This document shows positions 1 to 9,184 of a stretch of 64,000 bases of DNA, in pieces. The DNA comes from UBA3537 sp038138145. Lineage in GTDB: Bacteria > Bacteroidota > Bacteroidia > Flavobacteriales > Flavobacteriaceae. How positions within the stretch are numbered: position 1 is the stretch's first letter; each line of letters starts with the position of its first letter. Location of the stretch: the NCBI GenBank assembly GCA_038138145.1, contig JAYQDD010000009.1, positions 1-64,000 on the forward strand, read 5' to 3'. Under the pieces are notes generated by a model. It saw only the letters and a program-made list of their open reading frames with translations, made no database searches and was not told the DNA's origin. Position numbers and translations under genes: made by a program.

Positions 1-264
1 ACACTTTTACCCCTGATGCTGGACAATGTGCCTCAACTCCTGCGCCTGTTCAAGTCGTGGTTAATCCGATTATTACAACAACATTTGACCCAATTGATCC
101 TATTTGTGAAGGCGACCCAAGTCCATTACCTACAACAGATGTTAATGGCGTAACGGGAACTTGGAGTCCTGCGTTTGATCCAACAACGACTACAGATTAC
201 ACTTTTACCCCTGATGCTGGACAATGTGCTACAACTCCTGCGCCTGTTCAAGTCGTGGTTAATC
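1..264 (+). repeat. 198-bp in-frame tandem repeat inside the adhesin gene
   Basis: Bases 1-65 recur at 199-263 almost unchanged (I count two mismatches, near the GTGC codon region), an offset of 198 bp or 66 codons. Later repeat units (from about 265) have diverged at DNA level although the protein pattern persists. The array may continue upstream of the window. Confidence 0.85.
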
Positions 265-1157
265 CAACGCTCACACCAACATTTGTACAGGTTGACCCCA
301 TTTGTATTGGTGAAGTAATTGCTCCATTACCAACAACTTCAACAAATGGAATTTCTGGAACATGGAATCCCGCTACTATTGACAATACTGCCACAACGAT
401 ATATACTTTTACCCCAAATAGTGGAATCTGTGTAGTTCCTACAACGATGGAAATCATAGTATTGCAACAAATTACGCCAACGTTTCAGATTGATGATATA
501 TGTATTGGAGAGACCATAGGTGTTCTGCCTGTAGTTTCTGATGAAGGTATTACAGGGAGTTGGACTCCAGCGGTAAATAATTTGGCCACAACAACCTACA
601 CCTTCACACCAGACTCTGGACAGTGTGCAAACACCACAACAGAAACCGTCAACGTTAATCCCATCAATACATTAACAATTTCAACAGAAAACATCTCTGA
701 ACCTTTTGCTACTAATCAAATGATTGAAGTTACAGTAACTGGTGGTAGTGGTGATTATGATTATCAATTAGATGGTGGGAGTTGGCAAAATAGCCCTATT
801 TTTCAAAATGTTGTTGGGTGTCAAGATCACATTGTAAAAGTAAGGGATGCTCAGGGGTGCAGCAATGAACCAGAGTCTACTGTGACCATACTTTCATATC
901 CTAAATTTTTCACACCAAATGGTGATGGATACAACGATTTTTGGAATATAAAATGTCTGAAAAATCAAACTGGACTCATCTCTATTTTTGATCGCTTTGG
1001 AAAACTCCTTAAGCAATTTAAAAGCTCGGGGGCTGGATGGAATGGCACTTATAACAATACATTGATGCCTACAAACGATTACTGGTTTTTAGTGACTTAT
1101 TATGACGAAAATGGGGTTGAAAAACAATTTAGATCTCATTTTACTTTAAGAAGGTAA
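1..1157 (+). CDS. Secreted repeat protein with T9SS type-B C-terminal sorting domain (5' partial)
   Basis: The reading frame is open from the window edge (frame starts at base 3), so the N-terminus is missing. The visible part consists of repeated Ig-like units of about 66-73 residues, each with a Gly-Thr/Ser-Trp core (GTWSPAFDP, GTWNPATID, GSWTPAVNN) followed by YTFTP and a Cys (SGQC). The last ~85 residues, from FFTPNGDGYNDFW through SIFDRFGKLL to the end, are the CHU_C / gliding-motility C-terminal domain used as a type-B signal for the type IX secretion system. The product is therefore expected to be exported and attached to or released from the cell surface, probably as an adhesin; its ligand cannot be read. 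It converges with the next gene, only 8 bp away. Confidence 0.85.
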   Translation, partial: TFTPDAGQCASTPAPVQVVVNPIITTTFDPIDPICEGDPSPLPTTDVNGVTGTWSPAFDPTTTTDYTFTPDAGQCATTPAPVQVVVNPTLTPTFVQVDPICIGEVIAPLPTTSTNGISGTWNPATIDNTATTIYTFTPNSGICVVPTTMEIIVLQQITPTFQIDDICIGETIGVLPVVSDEGITGSWTPAVNNLATTTYTFTPDSGQCANTTTETVNVNPINTLTISTENISEPFATNQMIEVTVTGGSGDYDYQLDGGSWQNSPIFQNVVGCQDHIVKVRDAQGCSNEPESTVTILSYPKFFTPNGDGYNDFWNIKCLKNQTGLISIFDRFGKLLKQFKSSGAGWNGTYNNTLMPTNDYWFLVTYYDENGVEKQFRSHFTLRR

Positions 1158-1165
1158 GCGCTCTC

Positions 1166-1699
1166 TTAGAAACGATAGCCAACATTTACGCCAAATTTAG
1201 CCATCATTGTTTCATCGGAATTTCCCAAAAGATTACGGCCAGCTCCTATAAAATATTCAAAGACAAACCCCGATTTATTGATGAGTTTTTGACCAACAGC
1301 AAACCCAATGGCGATATCAAAATAATCGTCCCTTTGTTCTTCAAGAAAATAATCTAAATCTCTTCCAGAATAAAACGAGGTAAATGCCTTAACAAAAAAA
1401 CCTTTGGCTCCATATTCTTGATTGGTATTGAAATAAAAACGAAAGTATGGGGAGAAAGAAAATTTTTCAAAATAATTTTCATCGTCCATATTTAGGAGTA
1501 AAGTAGCACCAAATCCTTGATTGACATCTTTGATATATTCGTAATTCAATTCTATGGCAGGAATAGATAAAAGCTTAATAGCATCTAATTTTAATTCATG
1601 TCGACGCTCCGAAATATCTTTTGGTAATTGAGTTTCAGTTTGGGCAATTGAGAATTGAGTTGAGCTTATAACAAGAAGGAATAAAAGTAGTTTTTTCAT
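1166..1699 (-). CDS. Small outer-membrane beta-barrel protein, DUF3575-like
   Basis: This 177-residue protein starts at the ATG encoding MKKLLLFLLVISSTQFSIAQ, a clear signal peptide ending in A-Q. An in-frame ATG nine codons upstream (1726) would put charged residues before the signal and is less likely. The mature protein alternates aromatic and polar residues (FSFSPYFRFYFN, FVFEYFIGAGRN) and ends in GVNVGYRF, with a C-terminal Phe typical of outer-membrane barrels. It resembles the DUF3575 group of Bacteroidota outer-membrane proteins; function unknown. It lies 54 bp downstream of the large barrel gene and could share its transcript. Confidence 0.6.
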   Translation of the reverse strand: MKKLLLFLLVISSTQFSIAQTETQLPKDISERRHELKLDAIKLLSIPAIELNYEYIKDVNQGFGATLLLNMDDENYFEKFSFSPYFRFYFNTNQEYGAKGFFVKAFTSFYSGRDLDYFLEEQRDDYFDIAIGFAVGQKLINKSGFVFEYFIGAGRNLLGNSDETMMAKFGVNVGYRF

Positions 1700-1753
1700 A
1701 GTAGGTAGATTTAAATTACAGCTCAAATATTACAAAAACTATACCAAAAAAAG

Positions 1754-4700
1754 CTAAAAATAGGCCTTCAACTGAACAGTGCCCGTATGAATTGTACGGC
1801 TAGTTTCACTTTTCCTACCAAAATAATTGAGGTTTAAATCTAAATACTTGGTCAGTTTTTTTTGAGCAATCAATGTCCAAGTAAAGTTTGTCCCCGGCTG
1901 TAGACCTTCCATCATTTGATAAGCAACAGGCGTATTGGCATCGCCATCAAAACTATTCGAAAAATAATTGAACTCCACCGATACGGATGCTTTTTGGTTT
2001 TGAGTCATCATGGCAGAAACACCCAGTTTGTGTTGCTTCAATTGTTCTTTAGCCCGTATTAAATTGTCCTTCGTTTGAAATTGATAATATAAATCAAAGC
2101 GTTTGTTGTCGTCTAACAAATATGAAATTTTGGGGTGCAACAAAAATTGATCTAAATCAAAATTTTTGGAAGAATAATTTTCGCTTGCAGACTTATTATT
2201 ATCAAAATTAGCTTGAAGATTCAAAAGCCATTGATTTTTAATTTTGTGGGTGAAATTTAATTGATGTGCATATCCTTTTTGGGTAATCGTCCCAAAAGAA
2301 AGGACATTCTGCAACTCAGCTCCAGAAAAGATGTAAGACATTGTAAAATGTTGTTTGCCTCTATTAAAAAATAACTGATTACGAAAATTAGACTGCAATG
2401 CTAATTGGTCTTCCAAATTGGATTGAAATGGATTCAAACTAATATTTTGACCTTCATTGCGTTGTTTGCGATCAATCAAAAATGTAGTTTGATTATAAAA
2501 ATGAGACCAAAAACTTTTGGTTTTATCTGAAGACCCACGCCATTTTATAGGGTCAAAAGTAAGGGTTTGACTCAAACGGTTTTGATGTGTTCGTATATAA
2601 ACCTGATTGGGTAAAAGTACGCGAATATAGGTTGCTTGATCCTGAAACTGTGCAACTTCGAACTCTTCTAGCTCCTGAATCCCGTTATTGTTGTAATCAA
2701 ACCAAACAAAACTGCCTTGCCCAGGCTCAACGGCAACATAGGTAAAATCTTGCTGAGGAAGCCGACCAGAACTCGTCTCATAAACTGTTTGCCACTGCAC
2801 CAAATTTTCAGCAAATTTTTGAGCAAAAAACAACCTTGAATTAAGTGTTTTTTGTTGCGCTTTTTGCTGATCTTCAGGTCTAAATACGCGATAATTGGCG
2901 TTTATACTTAAGTTTGAATTTTGATTCTTAACGATTTGTGTATTCAAGTAATAGGTGTCCGAAGTATTGATGCGTTTGAGTTGGTTGCTCTGCACACTGT
3001 CATTGAAACGTTTGATGTATCCTGCTTTTAAATAAACGTTTGTAGAGTCACCAACGCCCACAAATGCTTCATATGCACTAAATTTTTGACTTTGAAGGTC
3101 TAATTCATTGGTAGGGTACTGTGTAATTTTATTTTGTTCTGTAGAAAATTTTACTCCTGGCCAAAACGACCCTAAATTATATTTAAGCGCAGAAAGTGAG
3201 CGAAAAAACGTAGATTTTGAACGCGTACCGTCTGTACTCAAAATACTCGAATAGGTTTTGAATTCAAGATTTTTGAACCCCAGTTTTGAATTTAAAACAT
3301 GACGATTCCCATTAAACTCCTCAGAAAAATTGAGGTGCTGAAATTGATATTCAATTTGATTAAAATTGGTATCCCTAAAAGTTGTACCTGCAGTTATCAA
3401 TAGTTGATCACCAAAATTTGTTACAATTTGGTTGCTAGTGGGTTGTTCTAAATTCCAATCACGATTAAATTCTGGATTGTATAGCCCTTCCAAGTTTCTA
3501 AAGTCTTTGTGAATATAATCGAGCTCTGAAGAAGCACGCATTTGCCACCCTTTTTGTGTTTTAAAAATCTGTTGGTCTATTGCGTATCGTGCAGCAAAAC
3601 CATCGTTATCACCATCTGAAATTGAAGAAAATAAATTCAAATCATTTTTACTTGTTGCCAATTCAAAATTTAGTGCTGTTTTATCATTGGGCGTGTAGGT
3701 TCCATTCAATACTGCAAGTTGCAATTGAACTGGTGCTACCAATTGAACAATAGGCGCATAACTTCCTTGCTTTTGCCCTGAAACTGGTGGTATATAGGCA
3801 TAAATATTCGAAACTGCACTTGAGTTGGCTAATTCATAATCGCCCTGTTGTTCCCCAACAAATAAAAAATTGACTTGAAATAAAGTGTCTTCAGGATTAT
3901 TTGAAAATACATAAACTTCCTCGCCGCCAACGATTTCTTTTTTATATAAAATTCTATTTTCGCTAAACTCTGCTGGAGTTGCAGACGGTGCAGTCATCAG
4001 CGAAGAATCATCACCTGCATTGGCCAAAACATCTACTTGATTGGAATTTAAATTTTGCTGAAGTGGTTGATTTTTCAAATCATTTTCGTTGTAAAATGAT
4101 AATCCAAATTTTAGAGATTCAGAATTATAATTTGCTCCCGCATAGCCAACAAATCTTGTATAATTACGTTCGCTATACTGATAATCAACCGTGATACGCA
4201 TTTCGGAAGTGATAGGATAGGTTGGGTTGAATATAATTTCACCCGCATTGTAATCAATAATGTAATCTTTCGTGGCTCCACGTTCTAAAGTAATTCCATT
4301 AACATAAACCGTCTCACTACCAGAAACGACCAAAACAAACAATTCGTTATTGGGCCCTTTAAGTTTGTATGGTCCTTGATTTCCTTCTTGAGCAACAAAC
4401 TGACTTGTCACAAACTGCCCGCGTACCAAAGCCCCAGAAGCAAAAGCTGTTGTTGTTGCGTTTCGGTGTTTAAATGTTGAATTTACAGATAACCCTTGGA
4501 CACGTTTTGAAAATGCACCAAAATATGAACTTGAATTCCCCAAATCGATATCGCCGGCGCGCAACGCCCAACGGTCTGTAAAAGCTTCTATAAAAACTTG
4601 ATCAAACTCATCCAAACGCTGAGAATATCCACTTTGTTGGAGCGGAATATTTGCATCTTGTATAGAAGCCCTAAGCGTGATTTTTTCACTAATTTTACCA

Positions 4701-5191
4701 CTTATCTGTAAATCTAATTCGCTATTCAAAACAGAGTTTTGATTGTTCCCTATAGTGACACCTCGAGCTATACTCCCAGAAGTCGTCAGCCCATCAAAGG
4801 GAACGACCTCTTGGCTATTGTTGGGTTCAGACAATTGATACAATTGACGCAGTGCCCCTGTGGAATTTACAATTACGGATTCGTCAATTTGCTTGTATGT
4901 TTTGGTTAAAAAATCAGGGTAATTTAAGTAGGATACCTCTACGGAGTCTGTGAGGACAGTAGCATCGTTAAAGCTCAAAATTGCTTTTTTAAAATCTATC
5001 GAATAAAGCGTCGAATCGAGTGGTTTTCCATTGGCGTCCAAAACCTTAAAAAAAGACGGATTAATGCTTACGCTATCAAAAACAATGGTGTTATTTGTGC
5101 GTATTTTTTTTGTTTGAAACAAGCCCTTTGTTTCTTGTGCCATGACATAAGAACATGAAAATAAAAGTACAGAAATGAAGAACCTGTGCAT
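1754..5191 (-). CDS. Large outer-membrane protein of unknown function, conserved-looking
   Basis: The product is 1145 residues with signal peptide MHRFFISVLLFSCSYVMAQ. The first ~130 residues (TIVFDSVSINPSFFKV, LDSTLYSIDFKKAILSF) read like the N-terminal module of SprA-type surface proteins. From about residue 150 on it is a long series of alternating amphipathic strands (DLQISGKISEKITLRASIQD, RWALRAGDIDLGN, SLKFGLSFYNENDL) up to a C-terminal aromatic, as expected of a big beta-barrel. The segment SFVWFDYNNNGIQELEEFE looks like an EF-hand-like Ca-binding loop. I cannot assign a substrate. It is divergent from xth, with 120 bp between them. Confidence 0.6.
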   Translation of the reverse strand: MHRFFISVLLFSCSYVMAQETKGLFQTKKIRTNNTIVFDSVSINPSFFKVLDANGKPLDSTLYSIDFKKAILSFNDATVLTDSVEVSYLNYPDFLTKTYKQIDESVIVNSTGALRQLYQLSEPNNSQEVVPFDGLTTSGSIARGVTIGNNQNSVLNSELDLQISGKISEKITLRASIQDANIPLQQSGYSQRLDEFDQVFIEAFTDRWALRAGDIDLGNSSSYFGAFSKRVQGLSVNSTFKHRNATTTAFASGALVRGQFVTSQFVAQEGNQGPYKLKGPNNELFVLVVSGSETVYVNGITLERGATKDYIIDYNAGEIIFNPTYPITSEMRITVDYQYSERNYTRFVGYAGANYNSESLKFGLSFYNENDLKNQPLQQNLNSNQVDVLANAGDDSSLMTAPSATPAEFSENRILYKKEIVGGEEVYVFSNNPEDTLFQVNFLFVGEQQGDYELANSSAVSNIYAYIPPVSGQKQGSYAPIVQLVAPVQLQLAVLNGTYTPNDKTALNFELATSKNDLNLFSSISDGDNDGFAARYAIDQQIFKTQKGWQMRASSELDYIHKDFRNLEGLYNPEFNRDWNLEQPTSNQIVTNFGDQLLITAGTTFRDTNFNQIEYQFQHLNFSEEFNGNRHVLNSKLGFKNLEFKTYSSILSTDGTRSKSTFFRSLSALKYNLGSFWPGVKFSTEQNKITQYPTNELDLQSQKFSAYEAFVGVGDSTNVYLKAGYIKRFNDSVQSNQLKRINTSDTYYLNTQIVKNQNSNLSINANYRVFRPEDQQKAQQKTLNSRLFFAQKFAENLVQWQTVYETSSGRLPQQDFTYVAVEPGQGSFVWFDYNNNGIQELEEFEVAQFQDQATYIRVLLPNQVYIRTHQNRLSQTLTFDPIKWRGSSDKTKSFWSHFYNQTTFLIDRKQRNEGQNISLNPFQSNLEDQLALQSNFRNQLFFNRGKQHFTMSYIFSGAELQNVLSFGTITQKGYAHQLNFTHKIKNQWLLNLQANFDNNKSASENYSSKNFDLDQFLLHPKISYLLDDNKRFDLYYQFQTKDNLIRAKEQLKQHKLGVSAMMTQNQKASVSVEFNYFSNSFDGDANTPVAYQMMEGLQPGTNFTWTLIAQKKLTKYLDLNLNYFGRKSETSRTIHTGTVQLKAYF

Positions 5192-5283
5192 GCTTAGTTT
5201 TAACTAAAAAAAGAGAAAAATATTTTGTTGATACTTTTCTATAAAACTCTAAAAATTATTTAGTGTAAAAGTAAGGCTTTAAT

Positions 5284-5299
5284 TATTTTAGCTAAAATA
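5284..5299. promoter_or_regulatory. 16-bp perfect palindrome carrying a -7-like motif on both strands
   Basis: TATTTTAGCTAAAATA reads identically on both strands and each half starts with TATTTTAG, one mismatch from the Bacteroidota -7 consensus TAnnTTTG. It lies 12 bp before the xth start and about 93 bp before the divergent barrel gene. It could be a bidirectional -7 element or an operator; no matching -33 TTG is obvious. Confidence 0.35.
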
Positions 5300-5311
5300 T
5301 CGGTTCGTTTT

Positions 5312-6076
5312 ATGAAAATAGTCTCCTACAATGTAAATGGAATCCGGGCAGCACTAAAAAAAGGATTTTTGGAATGGCTCGTCGCAGCCAATCCAGATGT
5401 GGTTTGTTTGCAAGAAATAAAAGCACAAGAAGACCAGTTAGATTTAAGTCTTTTTGAAGCGGCAGGATATGCCTACAACTACTGGTTCAGTGCCCAAAAA
5501 AAAGGATATAGCGGAGTTGCAATTTTGTCTAAAACAAAACCAGAAAATGTGGTTTTTGGCACTGGAATTGAATCTATGGATTTTGAAGGGCGAAACCTTC
5601 GTGCAGATTTTGCAGGTGTTTCTGTAATGAGTATGTATTTGCCATCAGGCACTAATATCCAGCGTTTGGCACACAAATTCGAATACATGGATTTGTTAAA
5701 AAACTATATTGATGAATTAAAAAAAGAAGTGCCAAATCTTGTGATTTGTGGCGACTACAACATTTGCCATGAAGCCATCGATATTCACGACCCGGTACGC
5801 AACAAAAATGTATCTGGGTTTCTACCTGAAGAACGTGCTTGGATGACCAGTTTTCTTAACAGCGGTTTTGTTGATGCTTTTCGTGAATTGAACAAAGCAC
5901 CGCACCAGTACAGCTGGTGGAGTTACAGAGCCAATGCACGCGCAAACAACAAAGGGTGGCGCTTGGATTATACTTTGGTTGCTAGTCCTTTAAAAGAAAA
6001 AATTAAAAGAGCCGTTATACTCTCAGAAGCAGTGCACAGCGACCACTGCCCTGTATTATTAGAATTAAATCACTAA
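5312..6076 (+). CDS. xth: Exodeoxyribonuclease III (AP endonuclease)
   Basis: The enzyme removes nucleotides 3'-5' from duplex DNA and incises abasic sites in base-excision repair. The 254-residue sequence has the whole exonuclease-endonuclease-phosphatase fold: YNVNGIRA (Asn7), LQEIKAQ with the metal-binding Glu35, VICGDYNICH with the catalytic Asp and Asn, and SDHCPV at 243-248 with the catalytic Asp-His pair. The length matches the family. The start ATG follows an AT-rich leader with no Shine-Dalgarno, as usual in this phylum. The OmpA-like gene follows after 11 bp, so cotranscription is likely. Confidence 0.95.
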   Translation: MKIVSYNVNGIRAALKKGFLEWLVAANPDVVCLQEIKAQEDQLDLSLFEAAGYAYNYWFSAQKKGYSGVAILSKTKPENVVFGTGIESMDFEGRNLRADFAGVSVMSMYLPSGTNIQRLAHKFEYMDLLKNYIDELKKEVPNLVICGDYNICHEAIDIHDPVRNKNVSGFLPEERAWMTSFLNSGFVDAFRELNKAPHQYSWWSYRANARANNKGWRLDYTLVASPLKEKIKRAVILSEAVHSDHCPVLLELNH

Positions 6077-6087
6077 AAATAAAAATT

Positions 6088-7047
6088 ATGCTTAAAGGTT
6101 TCATTTTTTTATCTGTAATTACACTAACGACCACCTCATGTGTGTCCTCTAAACTTTATAAAGAACTTGAAGGTAAATACAACACTCTTAAATCGGATTA
6201 TGATGAGCTATCCGGAAATAATGACCTTGAAATTCTTCAAAAAAAAGAATTAGAACAACAACTCAACGCACTACAAACTTCATTTGATGAAGTTCAATCG
6301 GAGCGCAATCAATTGGCACAAGAAGTCGATGCCCTACGAAAAAAATACGATAATTTGGACGCAGCCTATACTGCACTTGAACAAAACAGTTCAAAATCGA
6401 TTGAAGAAAATGCCCAAAAAAACAGAGAGCTTTTGGCACAACTCGAAGCCAAAGAACAAGCCCTTGCTGCGGAGAATGACCGCTTGATGCGCCTCGAAGC
6501 AGATATGCAAGAACGTGCCCAACGCATTGCAGAACTTGAAGCTTTGATTTCTGCAAAAGACCAAGCCATGACCGATTTAAAAAATGCTATATCTAATGCA
6601 CTAACCGCTTTTGAAGGTAAAGGATTAACCATAGAACAACGCGATGGAAAGGTGTATGTTTCTATGGAAAATAAATTGCTTTTTAGATCAGGATCTTGGG
6701 CTGTAGGTGCAGAAGGGAAAAAAGCTATTCGACAACTCGGTAATGTGCTTGGCAAAAATCCAGACATCGCTGTTTTAATTGAAGGACATACCGATAATGT
6801 TCCTTTTTCTTCAGGAGGGCTAGTGGCAAACAACTGGGACTTATCTACCAAACGAGCTACTGCAATTATTGCAATTTTGAGTGAAAATAAAAACATCAAC
6901 CTAGAAAATTTAACTGCAGCTGGCCGTAGTGAATACGCGCCAATAGCTACAAACGAAACAAGCGAAGGAAAAGCAAAAAATAGACGAATCGAAGTCGTTT
7001 TGACCCCAAAACTTGACGAGATTTCAAAACTTTTGAACAGTAACTAA
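6088..7047 (+). CDS. OmpA-family peptidoglycan-binding lipoprotein with coiled coil
   Basis: The 319-residue protein begins with a lipoprotein signal ending TTTSCVSS (lipobox Cys about residue 17). Residues ~25-165 form a long Glu/Lys/Gln-rich heptad region, a predicted coiled coil. The last ~120 residues are an OmpA C-terminal domain: LLFRSGSWAV, VLIEGHTDNVPF, DLSTKRATAI, GRSEYAPIA and KNRRIEVVL, the residues that grip diaminopimelate in peptidoglycan. It probably tethers the outer membrane to the cell wall across the periplasm. It lies between xth (11 bp) and the aldo/keto reductase, whose ATG overlaps its TAA by one base. Confidence 0.88.
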   Translation: MLKGFIFLSVITLTTTSCVSSKLYKELEGKYNTLKSDYDELSGNNDLEILQKKELEQQLNALQTSFDEVQSERNQLAQEVDALRKKYDNLDAAYTALEQNSSKSIEENAQKNRELLAQLEAKEQALAAENDRLMRLEADMQERAQRIAELEALISAKDQAMTDLKNAISNALTAFEGKGLTIEQRDGKVYVSMENKLLFRSGSWAVGAEGKKAIRQLGNVLGKNPDIAVLIEGHTDNVPFSSGGLVANNWDLSTKRATAIIAILSENKNINLENLTAAGRSEYAPIATNETSEGKAKNRRIEVVLTPKLDEISKLLNSN

Positions 7048-8084
7048 TGGAATATACCAATTTACCAAACACCGATATTAAAGTAAGTAAAATTTGCCTT
7101 GGCACAATGACATGGGGCAATCAAAACACTGAAGATGAGGGGTTTGCACAAATGGATTATGCACTTGATCGTGGTATAAACTTTATAGATACCGCCGAAC
7201 TTTATCCTGTTCCCGCCTCGAAAGAAACGCAAGGACGTACAAGTGAAATTATTGGTAATTGGTTAAAAGCACGAAAAACAAGAGATCAAGTCATTATTGC
7301 AAGTAAAGTTGCTGGACCAGGAGACTACACAGCACACATCCGAAAAACAGGTTTCGGCGGAACCTCTATTCAAGACGCTATTGAGCTGGAACTCAAAAGA
7401 TTACAAACAGATTATATCGATTTGTACCAATTGCATTGGCCCGAAAGACATACCAACACTTTTGGGGTTAGAGATTTTAAACCTAGCCCAAATGATCCTT
7501 GGTCAGATAATTTTAATGAAGTTCTTCACGAATTAAATAAATTGGTGAATGCTGGAAAAATTAGAGCTTATGGCCTTTCCAACGAAAAAGGATGGGGCAG
7601 TATGCGTTATGTTGAAGAAGTTCGGAAATATAATTTACCAAAAATCAGTACCATTCAAAATGCATATTCATTACTTAATAGAGTTTTTGAAGGGGATTTG
7701 GCAGAGATTTCACTCCGTGAACATATGGGATTACTGGCCTATTCGCCATTGGCATTTGGTGTCCTATCGGGGAAATACATTAGGGGGACTGCTGCTGATA
7801 ATGCTCGGTTGAAGCTATTCCCTCGTTTTGCGCGTTACAGTAGTACGCAATCTACTGAAGCAACAAAAGCGTATTTAGCTTTAGCTGAAGATTTAGGGAT
7901 GTCACTCACAACACTTTCTTTGGCATTTGTGAATCAGCGGCCTTTTGTAACAAGTAATATTATTGGTGCAACCACATTGAAACAACTGGAAGAAAACATC
8001 AACAGTATTGAGACAAAATTGTGTGAGGACACATTAGCAAGAATCAACGAAATTCACGCAAAAATTCCTAATCCTGCGCCGTAA
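7047..8084 (+). CDS. Aldo/keto reductase, Tas-like
   Basis: This 345-residue NAD(P)H-dependent oxidoreductase is a TIM barrel of the aldo/keto reductase superfamily. The visible signature is the catalytic set GINFIDTAELYP (Asp and Tyr), the active-site Lys in IIASKVAG, LYQLHWPERHT with the catalytic His, and the cofactor-binding C-terminal stretch SNIIGATTLKQLEENI. The loop PVPASKETQGRTSEIIG and the RHTNTFG segment are typical of the E. coli Tas (YajO/Tas) subgroup. Substrate unknown. ATG overlaps the preceding stop (TAATG). It converges on rlmN with 13 bp between the stops. Confidence 0.88.
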   Translation: MEYTNLPNTDIKVSKICLGTMTWGNQNTEDEGFAQMDYALDRGINFIDTAELYPVPASKETQGRTSEIIGNWLKARKTRDQVIIASKVAGPGDYTAHIRKTGFGGTSIQDAIELELKRLQTDYIDLYQLHWPERHTNTFGVRDFKPSPNDPWSDNFNEVLHELNKLVNAGKIRAYGLSNEKGWGSMRYVEEVRKYNLPKISTIQNAYSLLNRVFEGDLAEISLREHMGLLAYSPLAFGVLSGKYIRGTAADNARLKLFPRFARYSSTQSTEATKAYLALAEDLGMSLTTLSLAFVNQRPFVTSNIIGATTLKQLEENINSIETKLCEDTLARINEIHAKIPNPAP

Positions 8085-8097
8085 GGTAATTTTAAAA

Positions 8098-9138
8098 TTA
8101 TGCTTTATTTGCCAATTGACCACAAGCAGCGTCGATATCCTTTCCACGCGAACGGCGAACGGTAACCGTTATATTTTTGGCCTCTAACATAGAAACGTAT
8201 TTTTCTATTACCTCAGATTTGGCTTGTTGAAAAACGCCATCATCTATGGGGTTGTATTCTATAAGATTCACTTTGCTTGGAGCAAATTTACAGAACTCTA
8301 TCAAGGCCAAAATATCTTTTGTGGTGTCGTTGATGCCTTCCCAAACTACATATTCGTACGTAATTCTGCGTTTCGTTTTGGCATACCAAAACTGTAGCGC
8401 TTCTCTTAAATCTTTCAAAGGAAAAGTTTCATTAAAAGGCATAATTTGAGATCGGACTTCATCAATGGCCGAATGCAGAGAGACGGCCAAATTGAATTTA
8501 ACCTCATCCTCAGCCATTTTTTTAATCATTTTTGGAATTCCTGAGGTTGAAACCACAATACGTTTTGGCGACATGCCGAGACCTTCATCAGACGTAATTT
8601 TATCAATTGCCTTCAATACATTATTGTAATTCATCAAGGGTTCACCCATACCCATAAATACAATATTCGTGAGCTTTTTGTTGTAGTAAAGTCGGCTTTG
8701 TTTGTCTATAGCCACCACCTGATCATAAATTTCGTCAGGATTCAAATTACGCATGCGTTTTAAACGAGAGGTTGCACAAAACTTGCAATCCAGGCTACAG
8801 CCTACTTGCGAGGATACACAAGCCGTAGTTCGTTTTGAGGTTGGAATCAAAACTGATTCAACAATCAAACCATCATGCAGTCGAACAGCATTTTTAAGTG
8901 TTCCGTCTTTGCTGCGTTGCATGGTGTCAACTTCTATATGATTGATACTGAATGAGTCTTCCAAGAATTGACGCGTTTCTTTGGAGAGGTTAGTCATATC
9001 CTCAAACTGATGTACACCTTTTTTCCAAAGCCATTCATATACTTGCTTACCCCGAAATGCCTGTTCACCATGTTCAGAAAAAAAAGCTATGAGTTGCTCT
9101 TTTGACAATGCACGAATATCTTTTTTTGGAGTGCTCAA
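8098..9138 (-). CDS. rlmN: 23S rRNA (adenine-2503-C2)-methyltransferase / tRNA A37 methyltransferase
   Basis: This radical-SAM enzyme methylates C2 of A2503 in 23S rRNA and A37 in some tRNAs. The CSLDCKFC cluster motif, GMGEPLMNY, SLHSA and the C-terminal methyl-carrier Cys region (DIDAACGQL) are all present. The start is uncertain. The ATG at 9168 lies in the loop of an intrinsic terminator and would add ten residues (MRLFLTKHIQ) foreign to the family. I therefore prefer the TTG at 9138 giving (M)STPKKDIRALSKEQL, which matches usual flavobacterial N-termini as I recall them. queA is directly upstream on the same strand, separated by that terminator. Confidence 0.92.
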   Translation of the reverse strand: MSTPKKDIRALSKEQLIAFFSEHGEQAFRGKQVYEWLWKKGVHQFEDMTNLSKETRQFLEDSFSINHIEVDTMQRSKDGTLKNAVRLHDGLIVESVLIPTSKRTTACVSSQVGCSLDCKFCATSRLKRMRNLNPDEIYDQVVAIDKQSRLYYNKKLTNIVFMGMGEPLMNYNNVLKAIDKITSDEGLGMSPKRIVVSTSGIPKMIKKMAEDEVKFNLAVSLHSAIDEVRSQIMPFNETFPLKDLREALQFWYAKTKRRITYEYVVWEGINDTTKDILALIEFCKFAPSKVNLIEYNPIDDGVFQQAKSEVIEKYVSMLEAKNITVTVRRSRGKDIDAACGQLANKA

Positions 9139-9154
9139 TTGAATGTGTTTGGTT

Positions 9155-9178
9155 AAAAAAAGCCTCATACGAGGCTTT
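9155..9178 (-). terminator. Intrinsic terminator after queA
   Basis: On the minus strand an 8-bp stem AAAGCCTC/GAGGCTTT with a 4-nt GTAT loop is followed by a run of T (A7 on the plus strand, 9155-9161). It starts 7 nt after the queA stop. An ATG in its loop would open a longer rlmN frame. Confidence 0.8.
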
Positions 9179-9184
9179 ACTTGG

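Noticed and set aside
6263..6899. Minus-strand open frames inside the OmpA-like gene
   Set aside because: They arise from the biased codons of the Glu/Lys-rich coiled coil; no start context, no family motif.
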